DNA of 64,000 nt, taken from positions 1,178,001-1,242,000 of the forward strand of contig JAGYVD010000003.1 of NCBI GenBank assembly GCA_021209875.1, read 5' to 3'. A program made the position numbers and the translations under genes. How positions within the stretch are numbered: position 1 is the first letter of the stretch; each line of letters opens with the position of its first letter. The notes under the pieces are model-generated. The model made no database searches. It saw nothing but the letters and a program-made list of their open reading frames with translations, and was not told the origin of the DNA. This document shows, one piece after another, positions 11,201-26,665 of the stretch. The DNA comes from Rosellinia necatrix. Lineage: Eukaryota; Ascomycota; Sordariomycetes; Xylariales; Xylariaceae.

Positions 11201-14200
11201 TTATATTATAAGTTAAAATTAACCGTATAATTTACTACTAAAAAAGCTTAGCTGCAATAAAATACTGCTATAATTAATTATATTATTAAATTAATTATTT
11301 TAAAAAATTAAAAAAACTAAATATATATTTTAAATAATAAAAGTAGTACTAATTAAGCTTAATATTTTAAAAAAACGTTTAAAATAAATAATTAAAGCTT
11401 TAAAACTTTGTTAAAAAAAAACAATAATTTAAATTTAAACAATAAAAATTAAAAAAAAAGTCTACTATATAAACATTTATAATTAAAACATAACTAAAAA
11501 AGTAATTAATATTATTAAATTAATTTTAATAAAAACTAAAGCATTAATAACTATAAAATCAAAAACGAATATAAAGCTTATATTTAAATTAAGCTTTGAA
11601 ACAAAACTATAATAATTTAAAAAACTAATTAAGCTATAAAAATTTAAAACTTTTAAAAAAAAATAACTTTTGCTAAATGTAATATTTTTATTTTATTTGT
11701 TTTAATAGACTTGATTTTATATTTTAAGCTTGCACGTTAAACTTATAATATTAATAAAGTTATTTTTATCTTAATAAAAAATCTTTTAAATATTAATTTA
11801 TAAATTGTTAACCGTTTATTATTATAAAAACTATTTTTAATAATTTATATAACTAGATCTTTTATAAGCTTTTCTATTTATTATATTTATTAATTTTAAT
11901 AACCTTTGCTTAATTATATTTTTAAACAAAACAGTTAAAAAATATATAATATTATTCATTTTAAAAATAAAAATAAAAATAAAAATTTTAAGTTTATAGA
12001 ACTTTTAAAAATTATTTTATTAATACTATATAAATTCGCTAAAAATTTTAAAATAAAAAAACTTGTTTATTTATTACTTTTAAATAATAAATAATTTTAA
12101 TACGTTAATATTTAAAATAAACATTTATAATAATAAAAAATAGCTGTTTTAAAATTAAATAATTAATTTAACGCAGATCTAGCTTTAACGTTTATTAAAC
12201 AAAACAAGTTTTTCTGCTAAAATTTTAAAATATTTAATAAGTATAAAACTAAAATAATAGTAAATATAAAATTTGTTTAATAGTTTTTAAAAACAATTTA
12301 AACGTTTATTTATTATAAAAGCTTATAATTATTAAACTAATAAATATTTATAATAAATATATAACTTATTTATAAGCTTTTAAATTAAAAAAATGAAAAA
12401 ACGTAAAATAATAAAGCAATTTAAACAATAGTTATTATTTAATAAACTTTAATAAATAATTAATTAGTAGTTTAAAACGTTATAACTTATTATTAATAAT
12501 AAAGCTATTATTTAAAACAACAAGTTTAAGCTTAAAAACTTTATTATATATAAAAAACTATTTTATTATTAATTTAAAAATATAAAAATAATAGATTTAA
12601 TAAAACTTATAATTATAATAAATAAATCTATTAAACTTTATAAACTACGTTAACTAAAATATATAATAAATAAAAAAAACTTCGCACAAAAAATCTTTTT
12701 TTAATTAAAAGCGGCTGAGCTAATTTATTTAAACATTTTAGCTTAAAAAACATAAATACAATACTTATTAAAATTAAAACTAAAAAAAAAACAATTTATA
12801 TATTGCTATATATTTATTAATTAGGCAATAATAAAGCTTTAATGACTAATTTATAAACATAACAAAATATTTAATATTTTAATTGAAAAAATTATATAAT
12901 ATTTTTTAAAAAATACAGCCTATAGGTTTTAAATAATTAAAATTAATTATAAAACTAATTTAAAACCGCTTTTATTATATTAAATATATAATATTTAAAT
13001 AAAAAATGTTTTAAAACTTTATAAAAGCCTTATATTTTTATTATATTTTAAAAATATAAGATTTAATAAATAGCCGCTTTATAAAAAGTTTTAAAACCTG
13101 TTTTATTTTTTTTATTAGTTATTATTTAAACTAAAAATCTTTTTAATATTTTTATAAATAATTATAATACGTTAAAAAACTTTTAATTATTTATTTAATT
13201 TTTTTATATTTTTATTTTTTTAGATTATGTTTATTTTAATTAAATTATTTTTAAAAAACAACTTTGTTTTTAAATAATATTACACCTTTAAGTTTTAAAT
13301 TATTAAAAAAATAAATTAAATTATTTATTAAATATAAGTTTTGTTTTATATAATAAATAAAACTAAAAAACTATTTTTAAAACGAAAAAAAATTAAAACA
13401 ATTTTTTTATTTAAAATCTATCTGTTAAAAAACAAACTTAATAAAAATATTAAAAAGCCTATATAAATCTAGCGCTTATTATTACTTTAACTAAAAAACT
13501 TTTAATATTAAAAAAAAAATGCAGAAATTTTTTATATAAATTAAAAAATAAAATCACGCTTTTATTACTATTTATTAAAAAATTTAAATTTAAGCAATAA
13601 AAAATCTAAACTTTATTCTTTAATATTATTTTATTATTAACGCTTTATAAACAAAAGCAAAAAAAATAATTTTTAACTTGCGGTTTAACCTGTTAAAACT
13701 AAAATTTTATTCAAAATTATAACATTTATAAAAATTCTTATGTTTATATTATTTTAATTATTAAATTTAAAAACTTAATATTTTATTAAAAAAAAAAGCT
13801 TTAAGCCTAGTTAAATATTTAATAAAATATCAGTAGTTAATACTAAAATTTTTTATTTTATTATATTTTATATAAACTATTTAAACCTGTTATTTATTTT
13901 TAAACTAAAATTAAAAATGCAAAAAAAAGTTGCAATATAGTTAAAAAAATTAAGCAAAGATTAGTTTATAGTGCGTTATTAACTTAATATAATATATATT
14001 ATCTAGATTATAAATTCAAATTTTAAGTTATAAAGCCTTATTATTAAACTTGTTAATTAAATAAATATTAAAAACTTATTTTTATTGCTTTAAACGTTTT
14101 TATTTTTTAAAAAACAGCTTACTAGAATAAACATATTATTAAAGTTTTTTAATAATAAAAAATTAATTTTAATTTATTAGCTAAACAATAGAAATTAAAT

Positions 14201-17200
14201 AAATAATATAATAATTTAATATAATATATAATAAAAACTAATTGCGGTTTTTTATTAATTATTAATTAAAAAAATAATAAAATAATTAATATGATATTAT
14301 ATTTAAAATAGCTATTTATTTTAGATTAAATAAAACAAAAGTTTAATTAAATATATTCTATTAAAAAAGTACTAGTAGCATCAAAATAAATATATAACAG
14401 GTATAAACACTATAAACATGTTATTATTTAAAAAATTTAATAAAGCAGTTCTAATAGCTGTTAAAAAATATAAATATTAATAAATATTATAACTATTATT
14501 ATATTTATAAAAAAATAGAACTAAAATTACTACTTATAATTAAATAATAAGTTATAATATTTAGGGCGTAAAATATAGTTAATATAAACTATATTAGACT
14601 AATTTCTTTTGTTAGCTTAAATAAATTAAAATATATATTAATAATACCTGATTATTTTAGCCGGTTTATTTTCTGTTTTATTATTAAAAAAATCGGCTTT
14701 TTTTTGTTTTATAAACATAAGATCTATTATTAACTATATTTAAATATTTTTAACAAATATTTATAGATTAAAAATGTAATAACGTAATTAAAAAATTTTT
14801 TTAAAAATAAAATAATTTTAACCTATAAACTTTTTAATATACTATAAATTTATAGTTTTATTAAAAAATTGTTCAGTTAATAATAAAACAGTTATAAAAA
14901 TAAGCTTTAAATATAAAATATAAATAATCAAAAGTATAGCCTGTTTAATTATTAAACGTAATAATAGCTGTTAATTTATAATAAATAAAAAACTTATTTA
15001 TTTTCTATAGAAATTCTATTAAAATAAAAACTTTAGCTAACCGCCCTTATATTAAAAAAAATTAAATAAATATAATAAATAAAACAATTAAAAAATAAAA
15101 GTATAATAAATATTAGAAAGAAATTCCGTAATTAAATATTAAAACAGTTAATCTGTTTGAAAAAATAAAACTTTTTTATTAATAAAAACAACTTTATAAA
15201 ATAAGCAATTAAATATAAAAATATATATATAACCGGAATAAAATAATAAAAGTTATTAATAAAACAGAAATATAATAAACAATAATAAATATGCTTTTAA
15301 ATTATAACTTATATAATAAAAACTATATAAAATTATTAAAATAATATTAAAAATATTAATATATATTATAAATATAACTAGCTAAAAAAACCGTAGAAAG
15401 TTTATATTAATAATTTAAAACTTGAAATAAATAAAATAAAGCTAGCTTTTAAGCTGTTGGAAAATAAGTTTAAAAAACAGCAAAAATATTTTAAAAAATT
15501 ACTTTTAAATAAATCTAACTAATTTATTAATTATTAGCTAAATAAAAAAAAAGCATTAAATTTACAACTAAAAATATTAAAACCGCTTAAACGGTTTTTT
15601 TAATAATTTTTACTAGCTTATATATTTATTTATACCTGCTTATTTATTTAATACTATTTTAAATAGCTATCATTTTAAGTATAATTTTATTAATAATTTA
15701 ATAAAACTATTTAATTACTACTTATTATTGTTATTTAACCCGTTTTATTTTTTAATTTTATTATATATAAATAATTACTAACTATTTTTTTTTTTTTTAC
15801 TTTTAAACTTATAATGATTAAAATTACTGCAAATATAATTTCTAAAATAAATACTTTTTAATTTTTTTAAATTGTTAACCGTTAATATTTAAAAAAGTTT
15901 TAATTATTTAAAACTTATTAGAAATATAAATATATAAACATTTATATATTTAAAATATAAAGCCGGAGATATTTTTATTACGTTTAAATTTAATAAACAA
16001 TTTAAAAACTTTTAATTATAGGCTAAAATGGATATATAAACAAACAAAAATAAAATTCTATATTATAAATTAAAAAACAAACTATTTTAAACAAATATAT
16101 TATTATTTAATCGTTATTTTTTATATTTATAAGCAGTAAATTATTTATTTTAACTAAAACTTTATATATAAAATTAAATATTTTTAAGCAAAAAACATAT
16201 TTAAAAAAACTGCCGACTTTTAAAATTTTTACTATTTAAAAAATAAATAGCTAACTATAAAAAAACAAATAAAAATACTAGCTTAACATATAAAAAAAAA
16301 ATCTTTTGCTTTAGAACCAATTAACTGATTTATATATAAAATATATTTATACGTTTAAAATAAACAGCTTTATTATTTATAATGTAATATTTTAAAAATA
16401 TTAAGCAGAAAATTTAATTAATTAAAAAGAATATAAGCAGATATATTATAGTTTTTATAACAAAAATTTTTTTACTATAAAGCAAGTTTTATAATAAACG
16501 TATTTATAAATAATATTTTTATTAACGTTTAAAAACTATAAATATAATATTAAAAAAAAATATATATTAAAACTAAAAATAAAAAAATAAAAATTTTTAC
16601 TACTTTAAAAATTTTTTTATTATTAAAAAAAAAATATAAATCTACTATATATATTTAAGCTTAAATAAAGCTAAACAAAAAGCTAAAGTATAAATAATTA
16701 ACATTTAATATATATATCGCTTTTAAAAATAATAAGCATTTTATTAAAACAAAAAAACTAAATTAAAAAATTTGCTTGTTATACTACTGCTGTTAATATA
16801 TTAAACTAAATATTTTAAAGCTAAAAAATAAAAAATTATTTACGTAAAAAACTAATAAAAACTTACAAATATTATTTAATTTAATTTAAAAAAATAGTTT
16901 AGATTTTTGCGGCTTTATTTAAAATATATTTATAAAAAAAATAATACTATTTTTATTTATAAAAATATAACTTAAATTTTAATTTAAAAGTGTTAAATAT
17001 AAATTTAAATATTAATAATATATTAGCTAATAAAAAGATATTTTATGTTTAAACATAAAATTAAATAATAAACTAATATAAATATTAATAAATCTATAAA
17101 TTAAAATTTTTTAAAAACTTTAAAAAAATATTATATTTTAAAATTAAATTTTTTAAAAGCTTAAAAAATAAAACAAAAGCTATTTTACAACTTTCTAAAC

Positions 17201-20200
17201 AATAGCTAAAAGATTTATTACTTAATTATTTAAAAAGCGTATAAAAAAGTAAAACTAAAAATTTAAATATTTATGCTTTATTTTTTAAATAATAAAATAA
17301 AAATACTTAAAATATTTATTATAAAATAATCAGACTTTTATTAAATATTTAAAATTAATTATATTAAAAAATCGCTTAAATTAAATTTAATTGTATTTTT
17401 ATATTAAATATAACTTTTTATTACTTAAAAAATAATTAAAAATATAATAATTAAAATATATTTTAGTTAAATAAAATAATTTAATTTAAACGCAATATTT
17501 TTATTTTTACTAAATTAACTTGTTAATATATTTTAAATATATTATAAAAAAAATCAGATTAATTTTTTTAACCTAGCTTTTTAGTTAATTTTATGCTTAT
17601 ATACACAGTATTAACTAAACATTTCTTTTATTTTAAATATGTATTTTAATTTAACTAAGCTAATTATATATGTTTATTAAAATTGTAAAAATATGCTAAA
17701 CTTATTAAAAACTAAGTTTAAAATAAAACTTTGCTGTTAGAACATAAAAGCTTTAAAAATATAAACTTAAAATAAAACTAAACATTTTAAGCAATATATG
17801 CTGATTAAATATTACGTAAAGGTTTTTTATTTATTTAATTAAATAAAGCTATATTATAATATATAATAAGCTTAAAATTAATAAGTTTTATTATAACAAA
17901 ACTTATTAAATTTAGTTCGATAATTATATTAATAATAAAAACATTAGTTTTAAAAAAAACTAAACTAAGTTTTTTATTTTTATTTTTTATATAAAAAACA
18001 TGTTTATTTAATAAATTAAAAGCTTAGTTTATTTTTAAACTAGACTTTTATTAAAATATATTTTTATATTATATATATAAACTTATATATATATTAATAT
18101 AAAACTTATTTTTATAAATTTATATTTTTTATTTACTTTTTAAAAAATATAATAAATGCTTTAAATAAAAATAATTAAAACTTTATAATTAAAAACAGAC
18201 TTAAATTAAAATCCGCGATTAATTAGTTAAAATTTAGCTACTATAAAACTAACATAAACTTAATTTATTTTTAAGTTTAATATTTATTACGATAATATAT
18301 AAAAACAGACTAGTTAATATAAATTAATAATAATAATATTAAAATCTTTGCGGTTTTAAAACTAAAATTAAAAATTAAATTTTATAAAATATTATTATAA
18401 GCAAACTTAAATAAAACACGATTATTTTTTAATTATATTTATTTAGCAGACTTGCCTGTTTATTAAACTATAGATATTTTTAATAAAAACTATAAAAATA
18501 AATTTTAATAAAATTATTACTAAATAATCTAATAAATAATTATAAAAAAAACAGATTATAAAATAAGTTGTAGTTATAAACATTTTAACTAAAAAAAAAA
18601 TTTAAATTAAAGTTTTTTAATTCGTTAATAAGAGGATTATATAAGAAAATTTACATATTATATTTAATATTATAAATAATAATAAAATAATAGTTATAAT
18701 AAAAGCAAACAATTATTAATAAATGTTTAATAAATATTTGCTAGTTTTTTTAAAGCTAAATATATATATATTAAAATATTTAATTAAAAAAAACAACTTA
18801 ACGTTATTTATTTATTTAAAAAACAATATTAAACTTTATTAGCATAAAAATATAATTATTAAAAATCTTTAATATAATATATTTTTATAATTAATAACTA
18901 TAATAAAAATTTAAATAGTTAATAAAAGACCTAACTTATATAATATAAACTAGCTAAAATTATTTATTTTATTAAAAACTAAAGTTTTTAAAAAACAAGA
19001 TTATATAAACTAAATTATTTTTTAATTATAATAAAATATAATTTTATATAAATATTATTTAAATAAACATATATATTAAATATATTAATAATTAATAGCT
19101 GTTTAAAAAATTATTTAAACTTTTTGCTAAAACAAAATCGCTTATTTATATTTAAAAGTTTAACTTAGAACTTTAATAAAAAACTTTTTAAAATAATAAA
19201 AATAAAAAGCTTTTAGTTATTAAAAAAAAAAACGCTTTTAATAATAAAAAACTTAATAGTTATTTTATATTTATTTAATTAATAATTTTATTATAATAAC
19301 AAAAATATATTATTTAATAAAACTTTATTTTTTAGTTTTAATAAATAAAATAATAATCGGTTATAACTTATTAACTATATATATAACTAAATAAAAAAAC
19401 AGAAGATTTTATTAATACGATTATAAAAATAACTATTCTTTTAACTTTTAACTATATTTTAATTTATTATAAAATATAATTATTTATTTTAAAAATAAAT
19501 AAAACCGTTTTTATTAAATATTTTAAAACTTAGACGATATTTAAAACTTAAAATTAATAAACATATAAATTTATTTAAATATTTAAGCATTTTTATATAA
19601 TTAAAAGCTTTAAACTTTAATAACTTATTTTAAAAACAAAAATCGCTTTATTTATTTTAAATAATAATTTTTTAAGCTTTATTTTTTTCGACTTATAACT
19701 GTTAATTTTAACTTATTATTATATTTAATAACTTTTAGTTTTTATTATAATTATAGCATTTAATATAAACTTTACAAAAAAACGTAAGCAATTAAAAAAA
19801 GTGTTTTTAAGTTTACTTAATAAAAAAATAAAAAATAATTATAGCTACTATATAAAATAACCGATTTAAATAAATAATAAATTAAATAAATATAAACAGC
19901 TATTTAACATTTAAAATTATTGCGACTTATTTAAAATTTTAATATTATATTAAAAAACCTTGCTTATTCATTAAACGTAATTAAATAGATTATTTAATAT
20001 AACGATTATTTAATTTAAATAACTTAATAAAATATTACTAAAGTTAAAAAGTTATTAAAGCATTTTTAAATAATAATATAAAACTTTTATTAGCTGTTTT
20101 AATTAAAACATTTTTCTAAGCGTTAAAACAGAAATTAATTATTATTAAATGCCGGAAAAACTGATTTAAAAAATAAAGCAGATTAAAATAAAAAAACTAG

Positions 20201-21310
20201 CTTTTATTTTTTTTAATAAATATATTTATGTTATTTTAAAATGTTTAAACAAAAAATATTTTTAAAAAAATCAGTTAAATATTTTTATTTTTTATATTAA
20301 ATATTAACTATACTACTAGTTTTTAAAGCTTATTAAATTAAACATATCAAGTTTATATATTTTTAATATATATTAAATAAAAAGCCAGATTATAAAAATA
20401 TATATATTAAATTTATAAAATCTGCTAGCTATTTAATTTACTATAATTTTTACAGCTTATATAAAAGCTATAGCTATTTAAATATAATTATATAATTTTA
20501 AAAATATTAAAAAAATCTTTTAGCTATAAAGTTATACGTGCAGCTATATAAAATAATATAATAATTTTATTTAAAATTATAAAACTTATTAATATATTAA
20601 ACTAAAAATATTAATAAAAATCTAGCTAATTATTTAATAAAAATAAAAACTAAATAATATAAAAATAAGCTATTTTATATTTTTCTTAAAACAGAATTAA
20701 TTACGTAAAAAATATAAAAAGCTTTTAAACTTTAATTATTTTCGGCAGCATAATACTTTTTTATAATAAAAAGCTAAAGCAGTTTAATAAAAAAATTAGT
20801 TAAAAAATAAGCTTAAAAAAAAGCAGTAAAAAGCTTTAAAATATTATTATAAGCAGAACTTTTTTTAAAAGCATAAATAACTATTACTGCATTTAATAGT
20901 TTAAATAAACTTAGCAAAAATATAAAAAACTTTTATTTTTATAAAATAGTTTTATTAAAAAATATTAACTATTTTTTTATTAATAATATTATAAACAAAA
21001 ATAATATTAATTATAACGTAGTATTTAACAACTAATTATAAATAAAAACTAATAAATTAGCTATAATAAAAACAAAAACCGAAAATTTAAATCTTTTATC
21101 AAAAAGCGCTAAATAAAATAAAAAAAAACCAAAAGCTGGCTAAAAAACAACTAAAACCTTAAAAAGTTCCAAAAAAAAGTTTTAATAAAGCAAAAAAAAA
21201 CTTTAATAAATTAAGCGAGATTTAAAGATTTTATAAAAAAAATATTAAACGTAAAGCTTTAAGTTGCAGACTGCACGGAAATAAATTTAAGAATTAAAAA
21301 AAATAAAAAA
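8215..21310. other. Internal region of element E, fully RIP-degraded
   Basis: These 13.1 kb are AT-saturated, with no open reading frame, no recognisable protein relic and no low-mutation island after about 8280. The lack of internal islands contrasts with the nested regions to the right. Nothing else can be annotated from the sequence. Confidence 0.6.
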
Positions 21311-21315
21311 AACTG

Positions 21316-21517
21316 TGAGAAGATTGGTATAGGGGTAGAAAAAAAGATGCTTTATTAATTCCTTTGCTAGGTAGGGAATTCTAGTAAGTTTAGAATTAAC
21401 CCCTGCAGGGGTGGCCGTGGGCCACCTGTTACTAGCTGTAGCCTGTGCAACCTATTTAATCTAATAATATATAAGCCGTTGGCTTGATTAATACGGCTTT
21501 TTTTAAAGACTCCACTA
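21316..21517. repeat. Left LTR of element F
   Basis: This LTR is about 202 bp and starts TGTGAGAAGATTGG or TGAGAAG. It keeps the central block CCCCTGCAGGGGTGGCCGTG. The outer part is nearly intact; the inner part, next to the F interior, is progressively AT-converted (for example the CCCTTCGGGGA-type stem of the other copies is lost). The terminal CA reads TA. Confidence 0.85.
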
Positions 21518-24500
21518 AAATGCCGGCGGACAGAAAAACAGCTACTGTTTTTAATAATATATTAGGTTGTTTTATAAAGCCGTTTTTTGCGCTTAATTTT
21601 TTTCTTTTATTTTAAAGCAGAAGCTGTTTTTTTTTTAATAGTTGTTTATTATTTTTTTTAAATAATATAGTTAGTTTTTAATATATTATTAGTTATGTTT
21701 ATATTTTTAGTTTTGCTATTTAATTAAATAATTAAATCTGTTTTTTTTTTTTATTAACGCGGTGTTTAAAAATTTGTTTAACTTTGTATATTTTTTTGTT
21801 ATTATTATTTAAATGTTTATGTTAATTAGCTTTTATTAGCTTAAGCGTTAGTTTAGTTCGTTTAAAAAGTTATTTTAGCTGCATATACGTTTTAAATAAG
21901 CTTCTAATATTATTAAATAAATTTTATAATGTTTTAAAAAGTTTAATTTATAAGCTAAGTTTTTAATTTTTCTTTTATTGTTTGAAGTTCCGCGCGTTAT
22001 TATAAATATTTTTTGGCTAAAAATAAATTATAATATATAATATTTGCTATTATAATATTTTTTCGTTTATATTATAGCAAAATTTATTGTTAACTTAATG
22101 TTTTATTTAAAATAGTTTTTTAAAGTTTTTATTTGTTTTATATTTAATCAATTAAACTAATTAATAATAAAGTCTAAAAGTTCCAGTAATTTAAATTTAA
22201 ATAGCTGTTTATATAAAATAAACTATATCGCTTATAATTACACGGTATTAAAGTTATATTATAATATTAAATATAAGTTAATTTAATTAAATTTAAAGTT
22301 TTTAAAGTTATAATATCGTATTATTAATTTAACTGTTTAATTTTTTTTTAATAATTTATTATGTTAAAAATAATACGCTATAATTATTAATAGTTTTATA
22401 TTTAAAGCTTTTCATTTTTTTTAAAATTAAATATAAACTTTTAGTTTTAATCAGAGATAATATTTTTAAAAATTTTTAATTGTTTATTAATAATTATTTT
22501 ATAAATATATTAGCTTAATTTTTAATTATATACTTTTTATTTTTAAAAATAAGCAGGCTTTATTTAAATATATAATATAATATAGTTATTATATAATTAT
22601 ATATACTATAATACTTTTTATCTGCTAACTACTATAAACTACTTTTAATATTTATTAAAAATAGTTTTAATATAAAATTAATTATTATTATTTATATAAG
22701 CAATATATTTTTAAATATCTTAGTTTAAAGCTTTTCATTAGTTTAAATCGGTTTATATAATTATAGTTATAATTTAAATAATATTTAATCTATTTTTAAT
22801 TAATTAAGATTTATAATAAATAAAAACTTTTAAGATTTTTTATTTTTTTTTAAACCAGCATAATATTTATTATTATATACCGCTTTAAATATTTGTTTAA
22901 CTATATAATATAAAACATATAATTGTTTAATTTTTTAATATTAGTTATAAATTAAGCTATTTATAATAAAAAAAATGCCTAAGTTTAAAAAATATTATAA
23001 CGTTTTTGTTGTTTTAACGAAATTCCAGAATATTTAGTTTATTTATTATTTTATTATACTATACGTCGGTTTAATAACTTTTTTAAATTTTGTTTTTTAT
23101 TTGTTGTTTATTATTCTTTCTGTTATATGTTCTACTATATTTTATATTAAGTTTAATATTATTAGTTCTTTTAATTTTTATAATTTGTTTATTTTATTTA
23201 TAACGTTTTATATTAATTTAAATCTGTTTAATATATTTAATATATAGTTTAATCTTTTACTAAATAATATATTTAAAATTTATACTAAAAAAATATACTA
23301 AAAATTAACTAATTAAATATTTATATAATTTATAGCAGCTATATTTAACAATATTTAATTAACTATGTTTTTAATTGCTAAATAGTTTATAAATATAATT
23401 ATATTGTTTTTATTAAATTAAACTATTTTTATAGTTTTTAGCAGCTTAAATAAAACAAGTTATTTTTAATTTAAATAGTTTATATTTAGTTTTAGCTTGT
23501 AATAAACTACAATTTAAATGTATAATTATTTTTATTTATATTAATAAAATTAAGCTTTTAAAGTTTTAGTTATATTTTTGCTTACATAAAATAATATAAC
23601 TTTAAAACTATATTTTTTAGCTCTATTTATTTATAAAAAAAACAGGTTTTTTAAATTATAATATCGCAAAGTTATTTTACAGCAAATAACATTTTAAATA
23701 GTTTTAAATAAAGCTATTTCTGTTTTTATTAGTTTATAATACATGTTATAAACATAATAAATATGTTTTTTTTTATTTAAGATTTTTTTTTACGTTTTTT
23801 AGCTAATAAGTTAGTTTTTTAAGTTTGTAGTAGTTCTGCTAACTAAGCGTAATATAAAATTAAATTATAAAAAAATCTGCTTGTTTTAAAATATTTTTTA
23901 AAAGCTTGCAACGTTTTTAAAAAAACTAATTATTAAAATGCTTATATTTGTTTAGCAGTAGTTAATAGTTTTAAAATATTTATATAAAATTTAAGAAGCT
24001 TTATAAATAAATATCTAATAAAAATTTTTGTAAAAAACATCGCAATATTTTTTTTATAAAACAATATAAAAATTGTTTTAAAATGTTTAAAATAATTTTA
24101 TAACTATTAAAATATATAATAACGTTATTAATAAAATATTAATAATAATATATATATTTATGCAGCAGTTAATTTATATATTTTTATATATATGCTAAAA
24201 GATTATTATATTTTATTAATACTATATTAAATTATTTTAAGCTATAAAAACTAATTATTATAAATATATTAAAAATTAATAAAAAATCTTGTTGCGTTAA
24301 TAATTATAATATATTTTTGTTTAGCAAGCTTTCGATTATTTTGCTTTATAAAAATAATAAATAACTATTTAAAACTATTATTTTATTAAGTTATTAAAAA
24401 TTAATTATTATTTAGCTTTTATTAACTTTATATATTTTTGCTATGTAATAAAAACAAAATAAGCAAAAATATTTGTTTATTTATTTATTATAATTAATTT

Positions 24501-26187
24501 ATTTTATATAGTTTATTATAAATATTCTTTATTATTTTTATATTTTATTTATTAAAAAGTATTATTTTAAATTTAATTTAGTTTTCTGCTAATTATTAAT
24601 AAAAATATTTTAAATTGTTTTTTTTAAAATGTTTATTTTGTCGCAATTTATTTAAATATTATTCAATATAATTATTTTAATAAATCAGAAAACTTTAAAC
24701 GTTTTTCGGCGTATATATAAACATTTTTTTAATAATAGTTTTAAAAAGTCGCCTGGTTTTTAATACTTAAAAAATACATATATTTTTAACTTTAAGTTTA
24801 TTTTTAATATTAGAAAGTTTAGCTTAAAGTTTTTAAAGCTTTTAAATTAATTATTATATTAAATATAACGTTTATAAAAAAATATTTATTATTAACACGT
24901 TTAAACGTATTGTTTTATACTCGGTATTTTTTGCGTAATATTAAACATATTAGTTATTTATATGTTTATTATAAAAGTTATTATAAAATTTAACATATAT
25001 TATTTATAAATAATATAAAAACTAGGCGTTTTTATATAAATATATTATATTTTTATGTAAAATATAATTTTTAAAAGTTATTAAATAAAATATAATTTTA
25101 ACGTTTATATTAAAAGCTGAAATTATTGCTATAAGCTATACAGCTAAAAAAATAATAGTTTTAAAATAGTTTTTAAAATTTTTATTTTAAACTTAAAAAA
25201 TATAAATAATTTATTTCAATAATATTTAAGTAATTTATTTAATAGTTAGCAAATATAAAAAATTATTATAAAGCTTAAATATATAAATATATAAAATATA
25301 TAGCTTAAATAAAAATATTAAAAAGCTTATTTATAATAAAATATTTTTTATTAATTAAATGCTAACAAATATTTTATAAAAACTTTATATAAATATAGTT
25401 TAAATATTTTAAAGCTTTATTTAATTTAAACAATTTATATTATAATATAAAAAATTAATAAGCTGCTGGCTTAAACTTTTAAAAAGCGTTTTTTTTTTAT
25501 AATTTTATTAAGATTTTTTAAACTATTAAACTTTTTAAATATATTAAAAAAACGTTTTAAAATTAAATTACTACAAGCTTTTTAAACAACGTTTAAAAAT
25601 ATAAACTGCGCAGCAAAAACAAATAAAAAACTATAATAAAACAAAAGTAAAAAATATAAAAAAATAACAAACAGAAAAACAACTAGCTATAAAAATATAA
25701 GCGCTAAAAACAGCTAAAAATATATAAAAATATAAAATTTATAAAAATAAACGTTTTAAAACTATAACATTTTATTTTTTATTAAAATATCGAAAATTTA
25801 ATGTAATAAAATTTTAAATTTTAAAATAATTTATTTTTAAATAAATTAATAATTAATAAAAGCTTATAATAATTATTTATTATAATATTAAAAATAAAAC
25901 AAAAAACATAAAAACGATTAATTATTAGCTAAACATATAAAAAGCTGATTTTATATTATTAGCTATATATTAATTAATTAATTAAAATATATAAAATAAA
26001 ACATAAACTAAAAAATATATTTATATTTAAAAATATAACGTTAATATTAGCTATTATATTTAGCAGCTTTATAATATAACTTATTTAATTAACTAGCAAA
26101 TATAAAATTAATACAGCTTAAATAAAACATTTTTTGAATAATATTTATTAGCTTTAGATATAAACAAGCAAAATAAAAAATAGCGTT

Positions 26188-26665
26188 AGCGGCAGCAGCA
26201 GCAGCATTATTTATTATATAATATTTTAAATTAAAAGCAGCAAGCAAAAGCAGCATATATAACTATATAAAGTTTAACAGCGGCAGCTCAGCAGTATTAA
26301 TTATAATAAAGCTTTAAAAAACTTAAAACAATATATTTTTAATATTTAAACTTAAACTTAAATTAAATAAGCTTAGCAAAAATAAATCAAAAAAAAAAAA
26401 ATTACTAAAATAAATTAGCTTGTTTTTTTAATTTTAAATATTATATTTAAATAAATTATAAATAAACAAAAAAATATTAAAAATATTATTTATAGCGATA
26501 TAAACAGCAGAAATAATAAAAGCAGTAAAAACAGCATTAATAGCAGCAGCAGCAGCAAAAACAGCAGCAGCAGCAGCAGAAATAACAGCAGCAGTAAAAG
26601 CAGCAGTAATAGTAGCAGCAGTAGTAGTAGCAGCAGCAGCATAAACATAGGCCTAGCAGCAGTAA
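26188..26665 (+). repeat. CAG/CAGCAA-rich trinucleotide tracts inside element F
   Basis: Two clusters of CAG-type trinucleotides (about 26188-26290 and 26515-26665) stand out from the A/T background. Runs of four to six CAG units alternate with TAG, TAA and AAA triplets. They look like a poly-Ala, poly-Ser or poly-Gln coding tract interrupted by mutation. The survival of so many C and G bases fits the general sparing of GC-adjacent bases in this block. No open frame remains. Confidence 0.65.
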
